NCBI RefSeq assembly: GCF_900114535.1
Contig: NZ_FOTK01000031.1
Coordinates: 1 to 64,000 of the forward strand
Reading direction: 5' to 3'
Source: Methylobacterium pseudosasicola
Lineage (GTDB): Bacteria > Pseudomonadota > Alphaproteobacteria > Rhizobiales > Beijerinckiaceae
Length of the DNA: 64,000 bases
Below, one piece after another: positions 46,054 through 54,830 of this stretch. The notes beneath the pieces are model-generated. The model was given only the letters and a program-made list of their open reading frames with translations. It was not told the origin of the DNA and did no database searches. Both the position numbers and the translations under genes were made by a program. Within the stretch, counting starts at the first letter, position 1, and each line of letters starts with the position of its first letter.

Positions 46054-46755
46054 GTGGCGGGCCTTCTCCGTAACCGAGAGGCCTATCCCGATGTCAGCAT
46101 CGACGTTCTGAGCGGCGCGAATGTCGGGAAGCGCATGAAGATCACGGAGGTGCCGGCGGAGGCCTTCTCCGGTCCGATCAAGATCAACGACCTGTTCCTG
46201 AACTCCGATATCGTTCGCGCCTGCACCCTCGACGAAAGGCTTTCCACCATCCTGGGCGAGTTGCTGGATGGCGACCCGATGGTCTGCAATTCGCTGAACT
46301 TCATCTACGGAAGCACGCAGGGGGCGCATTACGACAGCTGGTTCATGGCGCCTCCGGTCAAGGACAAGATAGTCGCCGCTTCGATATGCTTGGACGAAAA
46401 TGCCGAGGATAACGGGCCGGTCTTCCTGTACCCCGGCTCGCACACGATACCGCCGTACATCTTCCCGCACGGCAAGATTGCCAAGCTCGATGCCGATCTC
46501 GGCCCCGCCTTGCGCTATGTGGAAGAAACGTCGCGGGATATCGAGCCCGTGACGTTCTACGGGCAGCCCGGCGATGTGTTGATCTGGCACGGGCAGGTTC
46601 TCCACGGCGGATCGCCGATCAAGAACCCGTCCCGCACGCGGCGCAGCCTGGTCACGCATTACTGGCGGGCGAAAGATTATCGATCGTCCCTTCGAACGAA
46701 GATCACGAAGAACGGCTATGTGATAAAGCGGGCGCATCAAGAAGCGGCCTCTTGA
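46054..46755 (+). CDS. phytanoyl-CoA dioxygenase-like protein, 5' end uncertain
   Basis: A PhyH-family Fe(II)/2-oxoglutarate oxygenase. The iron triad fits GAHYDSW (His, Asp) and VLHGGSP (His), with a distal Arg in RTRRSLVTHYW for 2-oxoglutarate. From the GTG at 46054 it has 233 residues. The same frame is open back to 45973 and encodes RDGFLILRAYFDQQTVQAVN, which looks like the genuine family N-terminus but has no usual start codon. An ATG at 45977 is out of frame by one base and stops after MFGPEMGF. A one-base deletion near 45990 is therefore possible. Its 3' end overlaps the convergent regulator gene by 53 bases. Confidence 0.7.
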   Translation: MAGLLRNREAYPDVSIDVLSGANVGKRMKITEVPAEAFSGPIKINDLFLNSDIVRACTLDERLSTILGELLDGDPMVCNSLNFIYGSTQGAHYDSWFMAPPVKDKIVAASICLDENAEDNGPVFLYPGSHTIPPYIFPHGKIAKLDADLGPALRYVEETSRDIEPVTFYGQPGDVLIWHGQVLHGGSPIKNPSRTRRSLVTHYWRAKDYRSSLRTKITKNGYVIKRAHQEAAS

Positions 46756-47776
46756 GAGGCGGAACGTCGGATCGCGAACACGTGCCATCGGACAGGGCTC
46801 CCGCCCGGTAAGCCGCCGGGCTCACCCCGAGTCGCGTCCGGAAGTGGTGCCGCAGACTGGCCGCCGTGCCGAAGCCGCAGGCGGCCGCGATCTCCGCGAT
46901 CGGCATCCGTGAGGTGTCCAGGAGATCCCGGGCGCGGTCGAGGCGGGTCGCGACGATCCAGTCGCCCGGGCTCTGGCCGGTCGTGGCTCGAAAGTGGCGA
47001 TGGAGCGCCCGGGGGCTCAACGCGGCCTCGGCGGCGAGGCGGGCGAGGCTCCACGGCTCGTCCGGGGCGGCGCGGACCCGATCGAGGAGGGCGGCCAGCC
47101 GCGAGCCGAGGGCGCGCTCCCGCGGGACCGGCGCCTCGACATACTGCACCTGTCCGCCCTGCCGGTGCGCCGGCAGGACCAGCCGCCGGGCGACGGCGTT
47201 GGCGATGGCAGGGCCGTGGTCGCGGCGCACGAGATGCAGGCACAGGTCCAGCCCGGCGGCGCTGCCGGCGGCGGTGAGCAGGCGGCCCCGGTCGACATAG
47301 AGCACGTCGGGCACGAAGGTGATGGTCGGGTAGCGGGCGACCAGCGCCTCGGCGTAGCGCCAATGGGTCGTGGCGTCGTGGCCGTCGAGGAGCCCAGCCG
47401 CGGCCAGCACGAAGGCGCCGGAGCACAGCGAGACGATCCGGGCACCGGCCGCGTAGGCGGCGCGCAGGGCTTCACAGAGGGATCCGGGCACCGGCGCGTC
47501 GACGCCGCGCCAGCCCGGCACGATCACGGTGCCGGCCTCCGTCAACAGGTCGAGCCCGCCATCGACCTCGACGCGCACCCCGCCCACGGCCCGCAGCGGC
47601 CCCGGCTCGATGCCCGCAACCGCGAAGCGGTACCAATCTGGCCCCAGTTCCGGCCGGGGCAGGCCGAACACCTCCACGGCGCAGCCGAACTCGAAGGTGC
47701 AGAGCCCGTCATAGGCCAGCACCACGACGGGGCGTCGCGCAGCGGGGATCGCGTCGGATTCGGTCGGGTCTGGCAC
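46703..47776 (-). CDS. GlxA/FtrA-type AraC-family regulator
   Basis: A 357-residue regulator with an N-terminal DJ-1/PfpI-like domain (about 15-200; VVVLAYDGLCTFEFGCAVEV, SLCSGAFVLAAAGLLDG with the elbow Cys) and a C-terminal AraC helix-turn-helix pair (about 225-325; WSLARLAAEAALSPRALHRHF and MPIAEIAAACGFGTAASLRHHF). Such proteins usually sense small amines or metabolites and activate neighbouring genes. The divergent rhodanese gene, 91 bases away, is the likely partner. Its C-terminus overlaps the convergent dioxygenase gene. Confidence 0.9.
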   Translation of the reverse strand: MPDPTESDAIPAARRPVVVLAYDGLCTFEFGCAVEVFGLPRPELGPDWYRFAVAGIEPGPLRAVGGVRVEVDGGLDLLTEAGTVIVPGWRGVDAPVPGSLCEALRAAYAAGARIVSLCSGAFVLAAAGLLDGHDATTHWRYAEALVARYPTITFVPDVLYVDRGRLLTAAGSAAGLDLCLHLVRRDHGPAIANAVARRLVLPAHRQGGQVQYVEAPVPRERALGSRLAALLDRVRAAPDEPWSLARLAAEAALSPRALHRHFRATTGQSPGDWIVATRLDRARDLLDTSRMPIAEIAAACGFGTAASLRHHFRTRLGVSPAAYRAGALSDGTCSRSDVPPLKRPLLDAPALSHSRSS

Positions 47777-47867
47777 GATCTTGACGCTATGCGGCCGGCC
47801 GGCGGCTCACAAGCTCGACGGCAGCGCCGGTAGGTTCGCCTGGCATCGAGACGGGGAGCTTTCTGAG

Positions 47868-48296
47868 ATGGCGAGCTTGGTCACAAACAGTCCGGCGGCG
47901 GCGGAGGTCGCGCGGCGCCATTTCGCAGGGCGTCTCGCCCTGGAGACCGATTGCGCCGACGTTCAGGCCAGCCTTGCGGCTGGTACGGCGGATTTCGTGT
48001 TGCTCGACGTGCGCGGGCCCGGGGCTTACGCGCGGGGGCACGTCCCGGGAGCGCTCAACCTGCCGCACCGGGACATCACCGAGGCGCGCCTCGCCTCCTG
48101 GCCGCGGGAGACGCTGTTCGTGGTCTATTGCGCCGGCCCGCATTGCAACGGCGGCGACCGGGGCGCTCTGCGAATCGCCGAACTCGGGCGCCCGGTGAAG
48201 CTGATGCTCGGCGGCGTGGCCGGATGGGCCGACGAGGGCTTTTCGTTCGCCACCGGGCCGGACCCGGGACGCCTCGAAGAATGCTGCGCCGCGTAG
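47868..48296 (+). CDS. rhodanese-domain protein
   Basis: A 142-residue single-domain rhodanese (sulfurtransferase fold). The active-site loop VVYCAGPHCNGGDRGA contains the catalytic Cys and a second one four residues on. The N-terminal LLDVRGPGAYARGHVPGALNLPH is the CH2A motif. The start ATG at 47868 has GAG upstream; the frame extends further but poorly. It is divergent from the GlxA-type regulator. Target thiol acceptor unknown. Confidence 0.87.
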   Translation: MASLVTNSPAAAEVARRHFAGRLALETDCADVQASLAAGTADFVLLDVRGPGAYARGHVPGALNLPHRDITEARLASWPRETLFVVYCAGPHCNGGDRGALRIAELGRPVKLMLGGVAGWADEGFSFATGPDPGRLEECCAA

Positions 48297-48459
48297 CAAG
48301 TCCGACGCCTGCCCCTGCCCAGAAATAGGCGTCCCCTTCAATATTCGCATGCGTCTCGACTGATCGATCCCGTGATGTCACACTATTCGATCGGCAGCGC
48401 CGGAGGCCGTCCGCTTCGCACAGCCTTTGGCGCCAAGACCGCAAACGGGAAACGCCAGA

Positions 48460-48879
48460 ATGAGCAGCGGGAATCCTGAGATGTCGGCCCCGGCCCCGGT
48501 GAAGGGCGGGCTTGTGGCCTACCTGACGGTGGACGGCGCCTTGAAGGCGGCCGAGTTCTACGTCCGCGCCTTCGGGGCCGAGATCGTCACCGCCATGCCG
48601 GCCGACGAGCAGGGGCGGACCATGCACGTGCATCTCCACGTGAACGGCTCGTCGCTGATGCTGAGCGACGCCTTCCCGGAGCACGGCCATCCGTTGCAGG
48701 CGCCGCAGGGGTTCACCCTGATGCTGATGGTCGAGGGCATCGACGCCCGCTACGCCCAGGCCGTCGCGGCGGGCGCCACCGCGCTGATGGAGCCGGCCGA
48801 GATGTTCTGGGGCGACCGCTACGGCCAGCTGCGCGATCCGTTCGGGATCGTCTGGGCGATGAACCAGGGCAAGCGCTGA
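48460..48879 (+). CDS. VOC-family (glyoxalase-like) protein
   Basis: A 139-residue PhnB/YcgJ-like member of the vicinal oxygen chelate superfamily. Typical features are PVKGGLVAYLTVDGALKAAE, FYVRAFGAE, HVHLHVNGSSLMLSD, FTLMLMVEG and WGDRYGQLRDPFGIVWA. Starts at 48460 or 48481 are both possible. It is first in a run of three small genes (VOC, AHSA1, VOC) reading the same way. Such sets are often found with sigma factors, but none is here. Function unknown. Confidence 0.82.
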   Translation: MSSGNPEMSAPAPVKGGLVAYLTVDGALKAAEFYVRAFGAEIVTAMPADEQGRTMHVHLHVNGSSLMLSDAFPEHGHPLQAPQGFTLMLMVEGIDARYAQAVAAGATALMEPAEMFWGDRYGQLRDPFGIVWAMNQGKR

Positions 48880-48921
48880 CCGCCCCAGCCCCCTCCGCAC
48901 CCCCTGATACCGAGCGCGACC

Positions 48922-49386
48922 ATGACCGACACGAACGGGCGGGACCTCGTCCTCACGCGCATCATCGCCGCATCCCCGGCCGCGCTCTACCGGGCCTGGA
49001 CCGAACCGGACCTGCTGAAGCAGTGGTTCGCGCCGAAACCCTTCACGGTTTCGGAGGTCGAGACCGACCTGCGGCCCGGGGGCGCCACCCGGATCGTCAT
49101 GCGCGGCCCCGACGGCACCGAATTCCCGAGCGCGGGCATCTATCTCGAGCTCATCGAGAACGCCCGCATCGTCTTCACGGACGCCTATGTGCGGGCCTGG
49201 GAGCCCTCGGCGAAGCCGTTCTTCACCGGCATCATCACATTCGAGCCCGAGGGTGAGGCCACCCGCTACACCGCGCGCGTGCGGCACTGGTCGGAAGAGG
49301 ACCGCGCCGCGCACGAGGCCATGGGCTTCCACGACGGCTGGGGTCGCTGCGCCGATCAGCTCGCGGCACTCGCCGCTACCCTGTAG
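48922..49386 (+). CDS. AHSA1/SRPBCC-domain protein
   Basis: A 154-residue START-like fold protein of the activator-of-Hsp90-ATPase-1 C-terminal type. It has the usual [20 protein letters not shown] start, [11 protein letters not shown], a central [15 protein letters not shown] and a [16 protein letters not shown] helix at the end. Small-molecule binding is typical, but no ligand is known. It sits 42 bases after the first VOC gene and 30 before the second. Confidence 0.88.
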   Translation: MTDTNGRDLVLTRIIAASPAALYRAWTEPDLLKQWFAPKPFTVSEVETDLRPGGATRIVMRGPDGTEFPSAGIYLELIENARIVFTDAYVRAWEPSAKPFFTGIITFEPEGEATRYTARVRHWSEEDRAAHEAMGFHDGWGRCADQLAALAATL

Positions 49387-49416
49387 CCCCAATACCGGCC
49401 ACACGGAGCGCCCGCC

Positions 49417-49899
49417 ATGTCTAAGGTCAGCACCTGCCTGTGGTTCGCCGGCGACGGCGAGGCGGCGGTCCGCTTCTACGTCTCGCTCGTGCCCGGCTCC
49501 AGCCTCGGACAGATCCTGCGGGCGCCGGGGCCCTGGCCCGGGGGCGAGCCCGGCGACGTGATCCTGATCACCTTCACCCTCGGCGGCCAGAGCTTCCAGG
49601 CGCTGAACGGCGGCACGCCGGCCGAGTACGGTACCGCCGCATCGATTGCCGTCGCCTGCGCCGACCAAGCCGAAATCGACCGCCTTTGGGACGCCCTGAT
49701 CGCGGAGGGCGGGACGGAGATCATGTGCGGCTGGCTGCGTGACCGCTGGGGGGTGCCCTGGCAGATCGTTCCGGACCTGCTGCCGCGCCTGCTCGCCGAC
49801 CCCGATCCCGCTGTGGCGGCCCGGGTGTTCGTGGCCATGCAGGACATGGTCAAGCTCGACGTCGCGGCGCTCGAAGCCGCCGCCTACGCCGCGTCGTAG
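49417..49899 (+). CDS. VOC-family protein (PhnB-like 3-demethylubiquinone methyltransferase-like)
   Basis: A 160-residue PhnB-like protein with a single glyoxalase fold: STCLWFAGDGEAAVRFYVSL at the start, FTLGGQSFQALNGG in the middle and CGWLRDRWGVPWQIVP near the end. Databases often call these 3-demethylubiquinone-9 3-methyltransferases, which I would not trust. Its 3' end overlaps the convergent small FDH4-linked gene by 16 bases. Confidence 0.85.
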   Translation: MSKVSTCLWFAGDGEAAVRFYVSLVPGSSLGQILRAPGPWPGGEPGDVILITFTLGGQSFQALNGGTPAEYGTAASIAVACADQAEIDRLWDALIAEGGTEIMCGWLRDRWGVPWQIVPDLLPRLLADPDPAVAARVFVAMQDMVKLDVAALEAAAYAAS

Positions 49900-50159
49900 C
49901 GCGTCCGCTGGGTGCGGGCGTCGCGGGCCGTCACGGTGACGTGGCCGGCCTCCTCCAGAGCGGCGACGGCGCGGAGCACCAGGGCGTGCTCCACTGCGAA
50001 GGTGCGGGCGAAGGCGCGGCTGTCGCCGGGCAGGCCGAGATCGAGAGCCGCCAGCAGCCCCGCCTCCAGTGCATCGATCCCTGGATGGGCCGCCGTGATG
50101 CGGTCGAGAGCGGCGACGAACGCCGCCTCGTCGAGAGCCTGATCCACAGGGAGACTCAC
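49884..50159 (-). CDS. fdh4B: small protein coupled to the FDH4-like oxidoreductase
   Basis: A 91-residue soluble, mostly helical protein without a recognised domain (acidic N-terminal half, LEAGLLAALDLGLPGDSRAF in the middle, basic end). Its ATG overlaps the stop of the molybdopterin oxidoreductase gene as ATGA. In M. extorquens fdh4A is accompanied by a second gene, fdh4B; the symbol is assigned here by position and is tentative. It may help cofactor loading or stability, which is inference. Its end overlaps a convergent VOC gene. Confidence 0.65.
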   Translation of the reverse strand: MSLPVDQALDEAAFVAALDRITAAHPGIDALEAGLLAALDLGLPGDSRAFARTFAVEHALVLRAVAALEEAGHVTVTARDARTQRTRYDAA

Positions 50160-52453
50160 GCCGCCGCGCGGGCCTCCAGCGAGACCAGCACCGATTTCGA
50201 GGTCGGCGTGTCGCTCTTCTCACCGAAGGTCGAGAGCGGCACCAGCACGTTCAGCTCCGGGTAGTAGCCGGCCACCGCCCCCCGGGGCATGTCGAACGGC
50301 ACCAGCCGGAAATCCTCGGCCCGGCGGGTCACGCCGTCGGCGTGCAGCCCGACGATGTCGACCCGCTCGCCGAGCCGGTCGCGGATTTCGGCCAGATCGT
50401 CGGGATGGGCGAACAGCACCTTCCGCTCGCCGTAGACGCCGCGGTAGCGGTCATCGAGGCCGTAGATCGTGGTGTTGTACTGGTCGTGGCTGCGGAAGGT
50501 CTGCAGCACGAACGTGTTCCGCGACTTCTTCGCGACCTGGTGCTCGGTCTCGGCCGGCAGGGCGTCGGCGGAGAAGTTGGCCCGGCCGGAGGCGGTCTCG
50601 AACACCCGCTCGGCGGCGAGGTTGCGCAGCATGAAGCCGCGCGGTTTGCGCACCCGGGTGTTGTACTCGGAGAAGCCCGGGATCGTGGCGGCGATGGCCT
50701 CGCGGATCCGATCGTAATCGGCCGCGAGCCCGGCCCAGTCGATCGCGGCCGAGCCGACGGTGGCCTGGGCGATGCCGGCGATGATCGCGATCTCGGAGCG
50801 CAGTTCCTTCGAGGCCGGCTTGTTGATGCCGCCCGAGCCGTGGACCATGCTCATCGAATCCTCGACGGTCACGATCTGGGTCTTGCCGGCGGCGTTCCGG
50901 TCGATCTCGGTGCGGCCCATGCAGGGCAGCAGGTAGCCGATCGCGCCCGGCACCAGATGGGCGTGGTTGAGCTTGGTCGCGATGTGCACGGTGAGGCGGC
51001 AGGAGGCGAGCGCCTGCGCCACCACGGGGGTATCCGGCGTCGCGCGTAGAAAATTACCGCCGAGGCCGATGAAAGCCTTGGACGTGCCGTCGCGCATCGC
51101 CCGGATCGCCGCCAGGACGTTGTGGCCGTGCTTGCGCGGCATGGCGAGGCCGAAATGCCGCTCCAGCGAATCCAGGAAAGCCGCCGACGGGCGCTCGTTG
51201 ATGCCGACCGTGCGGTCACCTTGGACGTTGGAATGGCCGCGCACGGGGCACAGGCCGGCGCCGGGCCGGCCGATATGGCCGCGCAGGAACAGCAGGTTGG
51301 CGATCTCGCGCACGGTCGCCACCGAATGGCGGTGCTGGGTCACGCCCATGGCCCAGGTGGCGATCACCCGCTGCGCGCCGAGATAGACATCCGCCATGGC
51401 GGCGATGTCGTCGTAGGTCAGGCCCGACTGGTCGAGGATCGCATCCCAGCTCGTCGCCTCCACGGCGGCGCGATAGGCGTCGAGCCCGGCGGTGTGGTGC
51501 TCCAGAAAGGCGCGGTCGAGGAGCGACGGCCGGCCGGCCGCGATCGCCTCGGCATCGCGGGCAAAGACGATCTTGGCGATGCCCCGGAAGGCGGCCATGT
51601 CGCCGCCGGAGCGCGGCTGGAGATAGTGGCTGGCGATCGGCTGGCTCGAGCCGCGCAGCATCTCGACGGTGTTCTGCGGATCGGCGAAGCGCTCCAGCCC
51701 GCGCTCGCGCACGGGGTTCAACACCACGATCTGGGCGCCGCGCTCGGCCGCCCGACGCAGGTCGCCGAGCATGCGCGGATGGTTGGTGCCGGGATTCTGG
51801 CCGACGCAGAAGATCGCGTCCGCCTTCTCGAAATCCTCCAGCAGGACCGTGCCCTTGCCGATACCGATGGCGTCGATCAGTGCGACGCCGCTGGCCTCGT
51901 GGCACATGTTCGAGCAGTCGGGGAAGTTGTTGGTCCCGTAGGCCCGGGCGAACAGCTGGTAGAGATAGGCGGCCTCGTTCGAGGCGCGGCCGGAGGTGTA
52001 GAATTCGGCCTGGTCCGGATGGTCGAGGCCGCGCAGCGTCGCGCCGATCTCGGCGAAGGCCTCGTCCCAGCTCACCGGCAGGTAGCGGTCGCTCGCGGCA
52101 TCGTAGCGCATCGGGTGGGTGAGGCGGCCCTCGCCCTCCAGGGCGTAGTCGCTCCAGCCCCGCAGCTCGGTCAGCGTGTGGCGGGCGAAGAAGCTGGGCG
52201 GCGTGCGCTTGTCGGTGGCCTCCCAGGAGACCGCCTTCACGCCGTTCTCGCAGAACTCGAAGGACGAGCCGTGCTCCGGGTCGCCCCAGGCGCAGCCCGG
52301 GCAATCGAACCCGTCCGGCTGGTTGGCCTTCAGCAGGGCGCGCGCGCCCGACAGCGGCGCGCGCGAGCCGAGCAGGTGCTTGCCGCAACTCTTCAGCGCA
52401 CCCCAGCCGCCGGCGGCGGATGAGCGCTTCGGAGCCCCGTCAGACTGGGCCAT
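50156..52453 (-). CDS. fdh4A: FDH4-type molybdopterin oxidoreductase, formate oxidation
   Basis: A 765-residue molybdopterin enzyme of the FdhF/YdeP (CbbBc) branch. The N-terminus holds the 4Fe-4S cysteines in FDCPGCAWGDPEHGSSFEFC (Cys51, 54, 68). Molybdopterin-binding stretches include FCVGQNPGTNHPRMLGDLRR and GHSNVQGDRTVGINE. In M. extorquens a gene of this type (fdh4A) was shown genetically to oxidise formate during methanol growth, and the match in family and partner gene makes this the likely function. An acid-resistance YdeP-like or CO2-linked role is the alternative. No signal peptide, so it is cytoplasmic. Confidence 0.82.
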   Translation of the reverse strand: MAQSDGAPKRSSAAGGWGALKSCGKHLLGSRAPLSGARALLKANQPDGFDCPGCAWGDPEHGSSFEFCENGVKAVSWEATDKRTPPSFFARHTLTELRGWSDYALEGEGRLTHPMRYDAASDRYLPVSWDEAFAEIGATLRGLDHPDQAEFYTSGRASNEAAYLYQLFARAYGTNNFPDCSNMCHEASGVALIDAIGIGKGTVLLEDFEKADAIFCVGQNPGTNHPRMLGDLRRAAERGAQIVVLNPVRERGLERFADPQNTVEMLRGSSQPIASHYLQPRSGGDMAAFRGIAKIVFARDAEAIAAGRPSLLDRAFLEHHTAGLDAYRAAVEATSWDAILDQSGLTYDDIAAMADVYLGAQRVIATWAMGVTQHRHSVATVREIANLLFLRGHIGRPGAGLCPVRGHSNVQGDRTVGINERPSAAFLDSLERHFGLAMPRKHGHNVLAAIRAMRDGTSKAFIGLGGNFLRATPDTPVVAQALASCRLTVHIATKLNHAHLVPGAIGYLLPCMGRTEIDRNAAGKTQIVTVEDSMSMVHGSGGINKPASKELRSEIAIIAGIAQATVGSAAIDWAGLAADYDRIREAIAATIPGFSEYNTRVRKPRGFMLRNLAAERVFETASGRANFSADALPAETEHQVAKKSRNTFVLQTFRSHDQYNTTIYGLDDRYRGVYGERKVLFAHPDDLAEIRDRLGERVDIVGLHADGVTRRAEDFRLVPFDMPRGAVAGYYPELNVLVPLSTFGEKSDTPTSKSVLVSLEARAAA

Positions 52454-52792
52454 GGACGATCCTGGATGTTCTCTGAAAGCGAGATCGGCTCGCCAATTCG
52501 CAACCGCGAGATAAGCGGCTTGACGGGCCCCTCACAATGGAGGGCGCGTGCAGGCCCCTCATGCGCGGGGCACAGGCTAAGTCACCGCTTGCGAAAGTCT
52601 TTCTCAATTGGCGGGTGAAACGCACGGTTGCGATCGGACGGGGTCGCCGAAAGCTCGATTCCGATCCGTCATTGCGAGCGAAGCGAAGCAACCTAGGGAT
52701 ACGCTACGTTCGGGACTTGCGCGCCGCACTGGGTTGCTTCGCTGCGCTCGCAATGACGGCGAGCGGGTGGGAAGAGCCCGAACGAACGGCCC
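52454..52792. other. intergenic region with family C repeat
   Basis: These 339 bases separate fdh4A from pyrD. They hold the fdh4A promoter side (52454 to about 52660; no clear -35/-10 pair seen) and the inverted repeat at 52666-52759, which lies upstream of the fdh4A start and downstream of the pyrD stop, both on the minus strand. Confidence 0.5.
52666..52759. repeat. inverted repeat element, family C
   Basis: The arms of 27 bases (52666-52692 and 52733-52759) begin CCGTCATTGCGAGCGAAGCG and are inverted copies with a single mismatch, around a 40-base spacer. It is a typical dispersed intergenic palindrome of alphaproteobacteria. Confidence 0.85.
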
Positions 52793-53869
52793 TCACGCCG
52801 CGCGGGCGAGCGCCTCCGCGTCGCGGCCGACGACCTGGCTCAGCGCGGAGGCGCCCTCCGCCGCCATGCGCTGCAGCAGGCCGGCCTTGATGCGATCCAT
52901 AAGACCCGGCCCGTCATAGACCAGCGCCGAGTAGAGCTGGATCAGGCTCGCCCCGGCCAGAATCTTGGTCCAGGCAGCCTCGGCGGAATCGACGCCGCCA
53001 ACGCCCACCAAGGGCAGCCTGTCCACGACCCGGAGCCGGGTCTGCGCCAGCATCCGGGTCGCCGGCCCGAACAGCGGCCGGCCGGAGAGGCCGCCGGTCT
53101 CGCGGGCAAGGCTTTTCTCCTGCAGGCTCTCCGGCCGGGCGACCGTGGTGTTCGAGACCACCAGCGCCTGGACGCCGCGCTTCAGCGCCGTGGCACAGAT
53201 CGCGTCGAGGGCATCGAGGGCCAGGTCGGGAGCGATCTTCAGGAACACCGCGGCCTTGGCGCCGGTCGCGTCCCGGGCCTCGACCGTGCGGGCGAGCAGC
53301 TCGTCCAGGAAGGCCTCGCCCTGGAGGTCGCGCAGGCCCAGCGTGTTGGGCGAGGAGACGTTGACGGTGACGAAATCGACCAGCGGCGCCAGGGTTCGGG
53401 TGCAGGCGACGTAATCGGCCAGCCGGTCGGTGGATTCCTTGTTCGCCCCGATATTGACCCCAACGATGCCGGGCCGTCCCGCCCGGGCCCGGAGTCGCCC
53501 GGCCACCACGTCCAACCCCTCGCTGTTGAGGCCGTAGCGGTTGATCACGGCCCGGTCGGCGGCGAGGCGGAAGGCCCGCGGTTGCGGGTTGCCCGGCTGG
53601 GGCCGCGGCACCACGCCGCCGACCTCCACGAAGCCGAAGCCGAGGCCGAGCATCGCGTCCGGCACCCGGGCGCCCTTGTCGAAACCGGCCGCGAGGCCGA
53701 CCGGGTTGGGAAACCGCCGCCCGAGCAGATCGACGGCCAACCGTGGATCGTCGGCGGCGGGCTTGCCCGGCGGCAGCAGCGACAGGGCACGCAGGGTCAG
53801 GTCATGGGCGCGCTCGGCGTCGAGCCGGTGCAGCAGCGGGCGGACCAGCGGGAAGGCGGCGGCGATCAT
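52793..53869 (-). CDS. pyrD: dihydroorotate dehydrogenase (quinone), class 2
   Basis: PyrD oxidises dihydroorotate to orotate and passes electrons to the quinone pool, in pyrimidine synthesis. The 358 residues have the class 2 N-terminal helical extension ([21 protein letters not shown]). FMN and substrate motifs follow: [40 protein letters not shown] with the catalytic Ser, [10 protein letters not shown] and [14 protein letters not shown]. The ATG at 53869 overlaps the stop of the DUF952 gene (ATGA). Confidence 0.95.
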   Translation of the reverse strand: MIAAAFPLVRPLLHRLDAERAHDLTLRALSLLPPGKPAADDPRLAVDLLGRRFPNPVGLAAGFDKGARVPDAMLGLGFGFVEVGGVVPRPQPGNPQPRAFRLAADRAVINRYGLNSEGLDVVAGRLRARAGRPGIVGVNIGANKESTDRLADYVACTRTLAPLVDFVTVNVSSPNTLGLRDLQGEAFLDELLARTVEARDATGAKAAVFLKIAPDLALDALDAICATALKRGVQALVVSNTTVARPESLQEKSLARETGGLSGRPLFGPATRMLAQTRLRVVDRLPLVGVGGVDSAEAAWTKILAGASLIQLYSALVYDGPGLMDRIKAGLLQRMAAEGASALSQVVGRDAEALARAA

Positions 53870-54222
53870 GCGCGCGGGATCCCGGCGGGCAGGACATGCT
53901 GCCCATCCTGGCCCAGAGGCATCGCCTCCACCGATGCTACCGCCGTAAGCGGCAGGTCGCCGTAGAGATGCGGGAACAGGGCGCCGCCGCGCGAGGGCTC
54001 GTAGACCAGGGCCGAGCCCAGGCTCTCGGCCTCGACGGCGATCAGCAGCAGGTCGTCCTGGCCGGCGAAGTGACGGGACGCCGTCTCGGCGGTCTGCTCG
54101 GCGGTGGAGAAGTGGATGAAGCCGTCCGCATAATCGACTGGCGCACCCGTGAACCGGCCCACCGCCTCGGCCTCGCGCCAAAGGGCACGCGGACAGATCT
54201 TGTAGATGAGCGGCATCGTCAT
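53866..54222 (-). CDS. DUF952 protein
   Basis: A 118-residue protein of the DUF952 family (function unknown; related in fold to ADP-ribosyltransferases by some classifications). It shows [42 protein letters not shown] and [13 protein letters not shown], all family hallmarks. Two starts, 54222 and 54216, are two codons apart. Its stop overlaps the pyrD ATG, so pyrD expression is coupled to it, a pairing common in alphaproteobacteria. Confidence 0.88.
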   Translation of the reverse strand: MTMPLIYKICPRALWREAEAVGRFTGAPVDYADGFIHFSTAEQTAETASRHFAGQDDLLLIAVEAESLGSALVYEPSRGGALFPHLYGDLPLTAVASVEAMPLGQDGQHVLPAGIPRA

Positions 54223-54830
54223 TCCCCGGGGATCGGCGCGTCCATAGCCCATCGCCCCGGGGACCGGAACCAGGGCGGATGGAGTGTGTCGGCCGAGGGC
54301 TTCTCTTGGCCTTTCAACCTGCAGTCTCGGATGTTCACACGTCAGGTTGGCCAGGCTGCAAACGCACGCGCTTTCTCTGCGAGTTACGCTGTTCCCACAG
54401 CACTGGATGTGGCGCGGATCCCCTCTCCCGTGCGGGAGAGGGACAGGGGTGAAGGCACAGGTCTTTCCGGAGAAGGCGTATTCCTCACCCCAACCCTCTC
54501 CCGCACGGGAGAGGGGGCCTGTCGCGCTCCGACACAAGCCTCAATGCCGAACCTTTGAAGCCGGCAACACCCGGAAACCAGATCGATTCCAAGGGCGATT
54601 GCATTCTGCAGGTTGTAGTTCTACTTTCCTACGACTAGGCTGAGCGTCATAGAACCGCGTCCGAAACCGCTGATTCGGACGGGCGCGTGACGGTTTTCAG
54701 TATTCCGCGCTTCTCCGGCGGGTTCGGTCCGCATCCTCCGGGGAGACTGCCTCCGTGCCCCCGAGGCAGCCGGGTGCCGGCTGGCGAGACGGGGGCGCCG
54801 GCCCGACGAGGTTGAGCCGCCGAGCCCGAC
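54223..54830. other. intergenic region with family A repeat
   Basis: These 608 bases between the divergent DUF952 and LexA-fold genes hold no supported gene. The family A palindrome is at 54420-54517. Two short inverted repeats at 54615-54624 (GTAGTTCTAC) and 54628-54639 (CCTACGACTAGG) could be operators for the S24 repressor but are only suggestive. Confidence 0.45.
54420..54517. repeat. palindromic repeat element, family A copy 2
   Basis: The arms CCCCTCTCCCGTGCGGGAGA (from 54420) and CCCTCTCCCGCACGGGAGAG (from 54494) match the copy at 18350-18446 base for base in the arms. The spacers share CTC-rich and TTTCCGGA segments but differ in detail. Confidence 0.87.

Noticed and set aside
49417-49899. 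3-demethylubiquinone methyltransferase activity
   Set aside because: The fold is a single VOC domain without a SAM-binding motif; the name is a common database error.
48076-50223. 715-codon minus-strand open frame across the rhodanese, VOC and AHSA1 genes
   Set aside because: It opposes four genes with clear families and is Arg/Gly-rich without any domain. It is a shadow.
54615-54639. GTAGTTCTAC and CCTACGACTAGG as an SOS box
   Set aside because: They do not match the alphaproteobacterial LexA motif GTTC-N7-GTTC. They are kept only as a weak operator idea.
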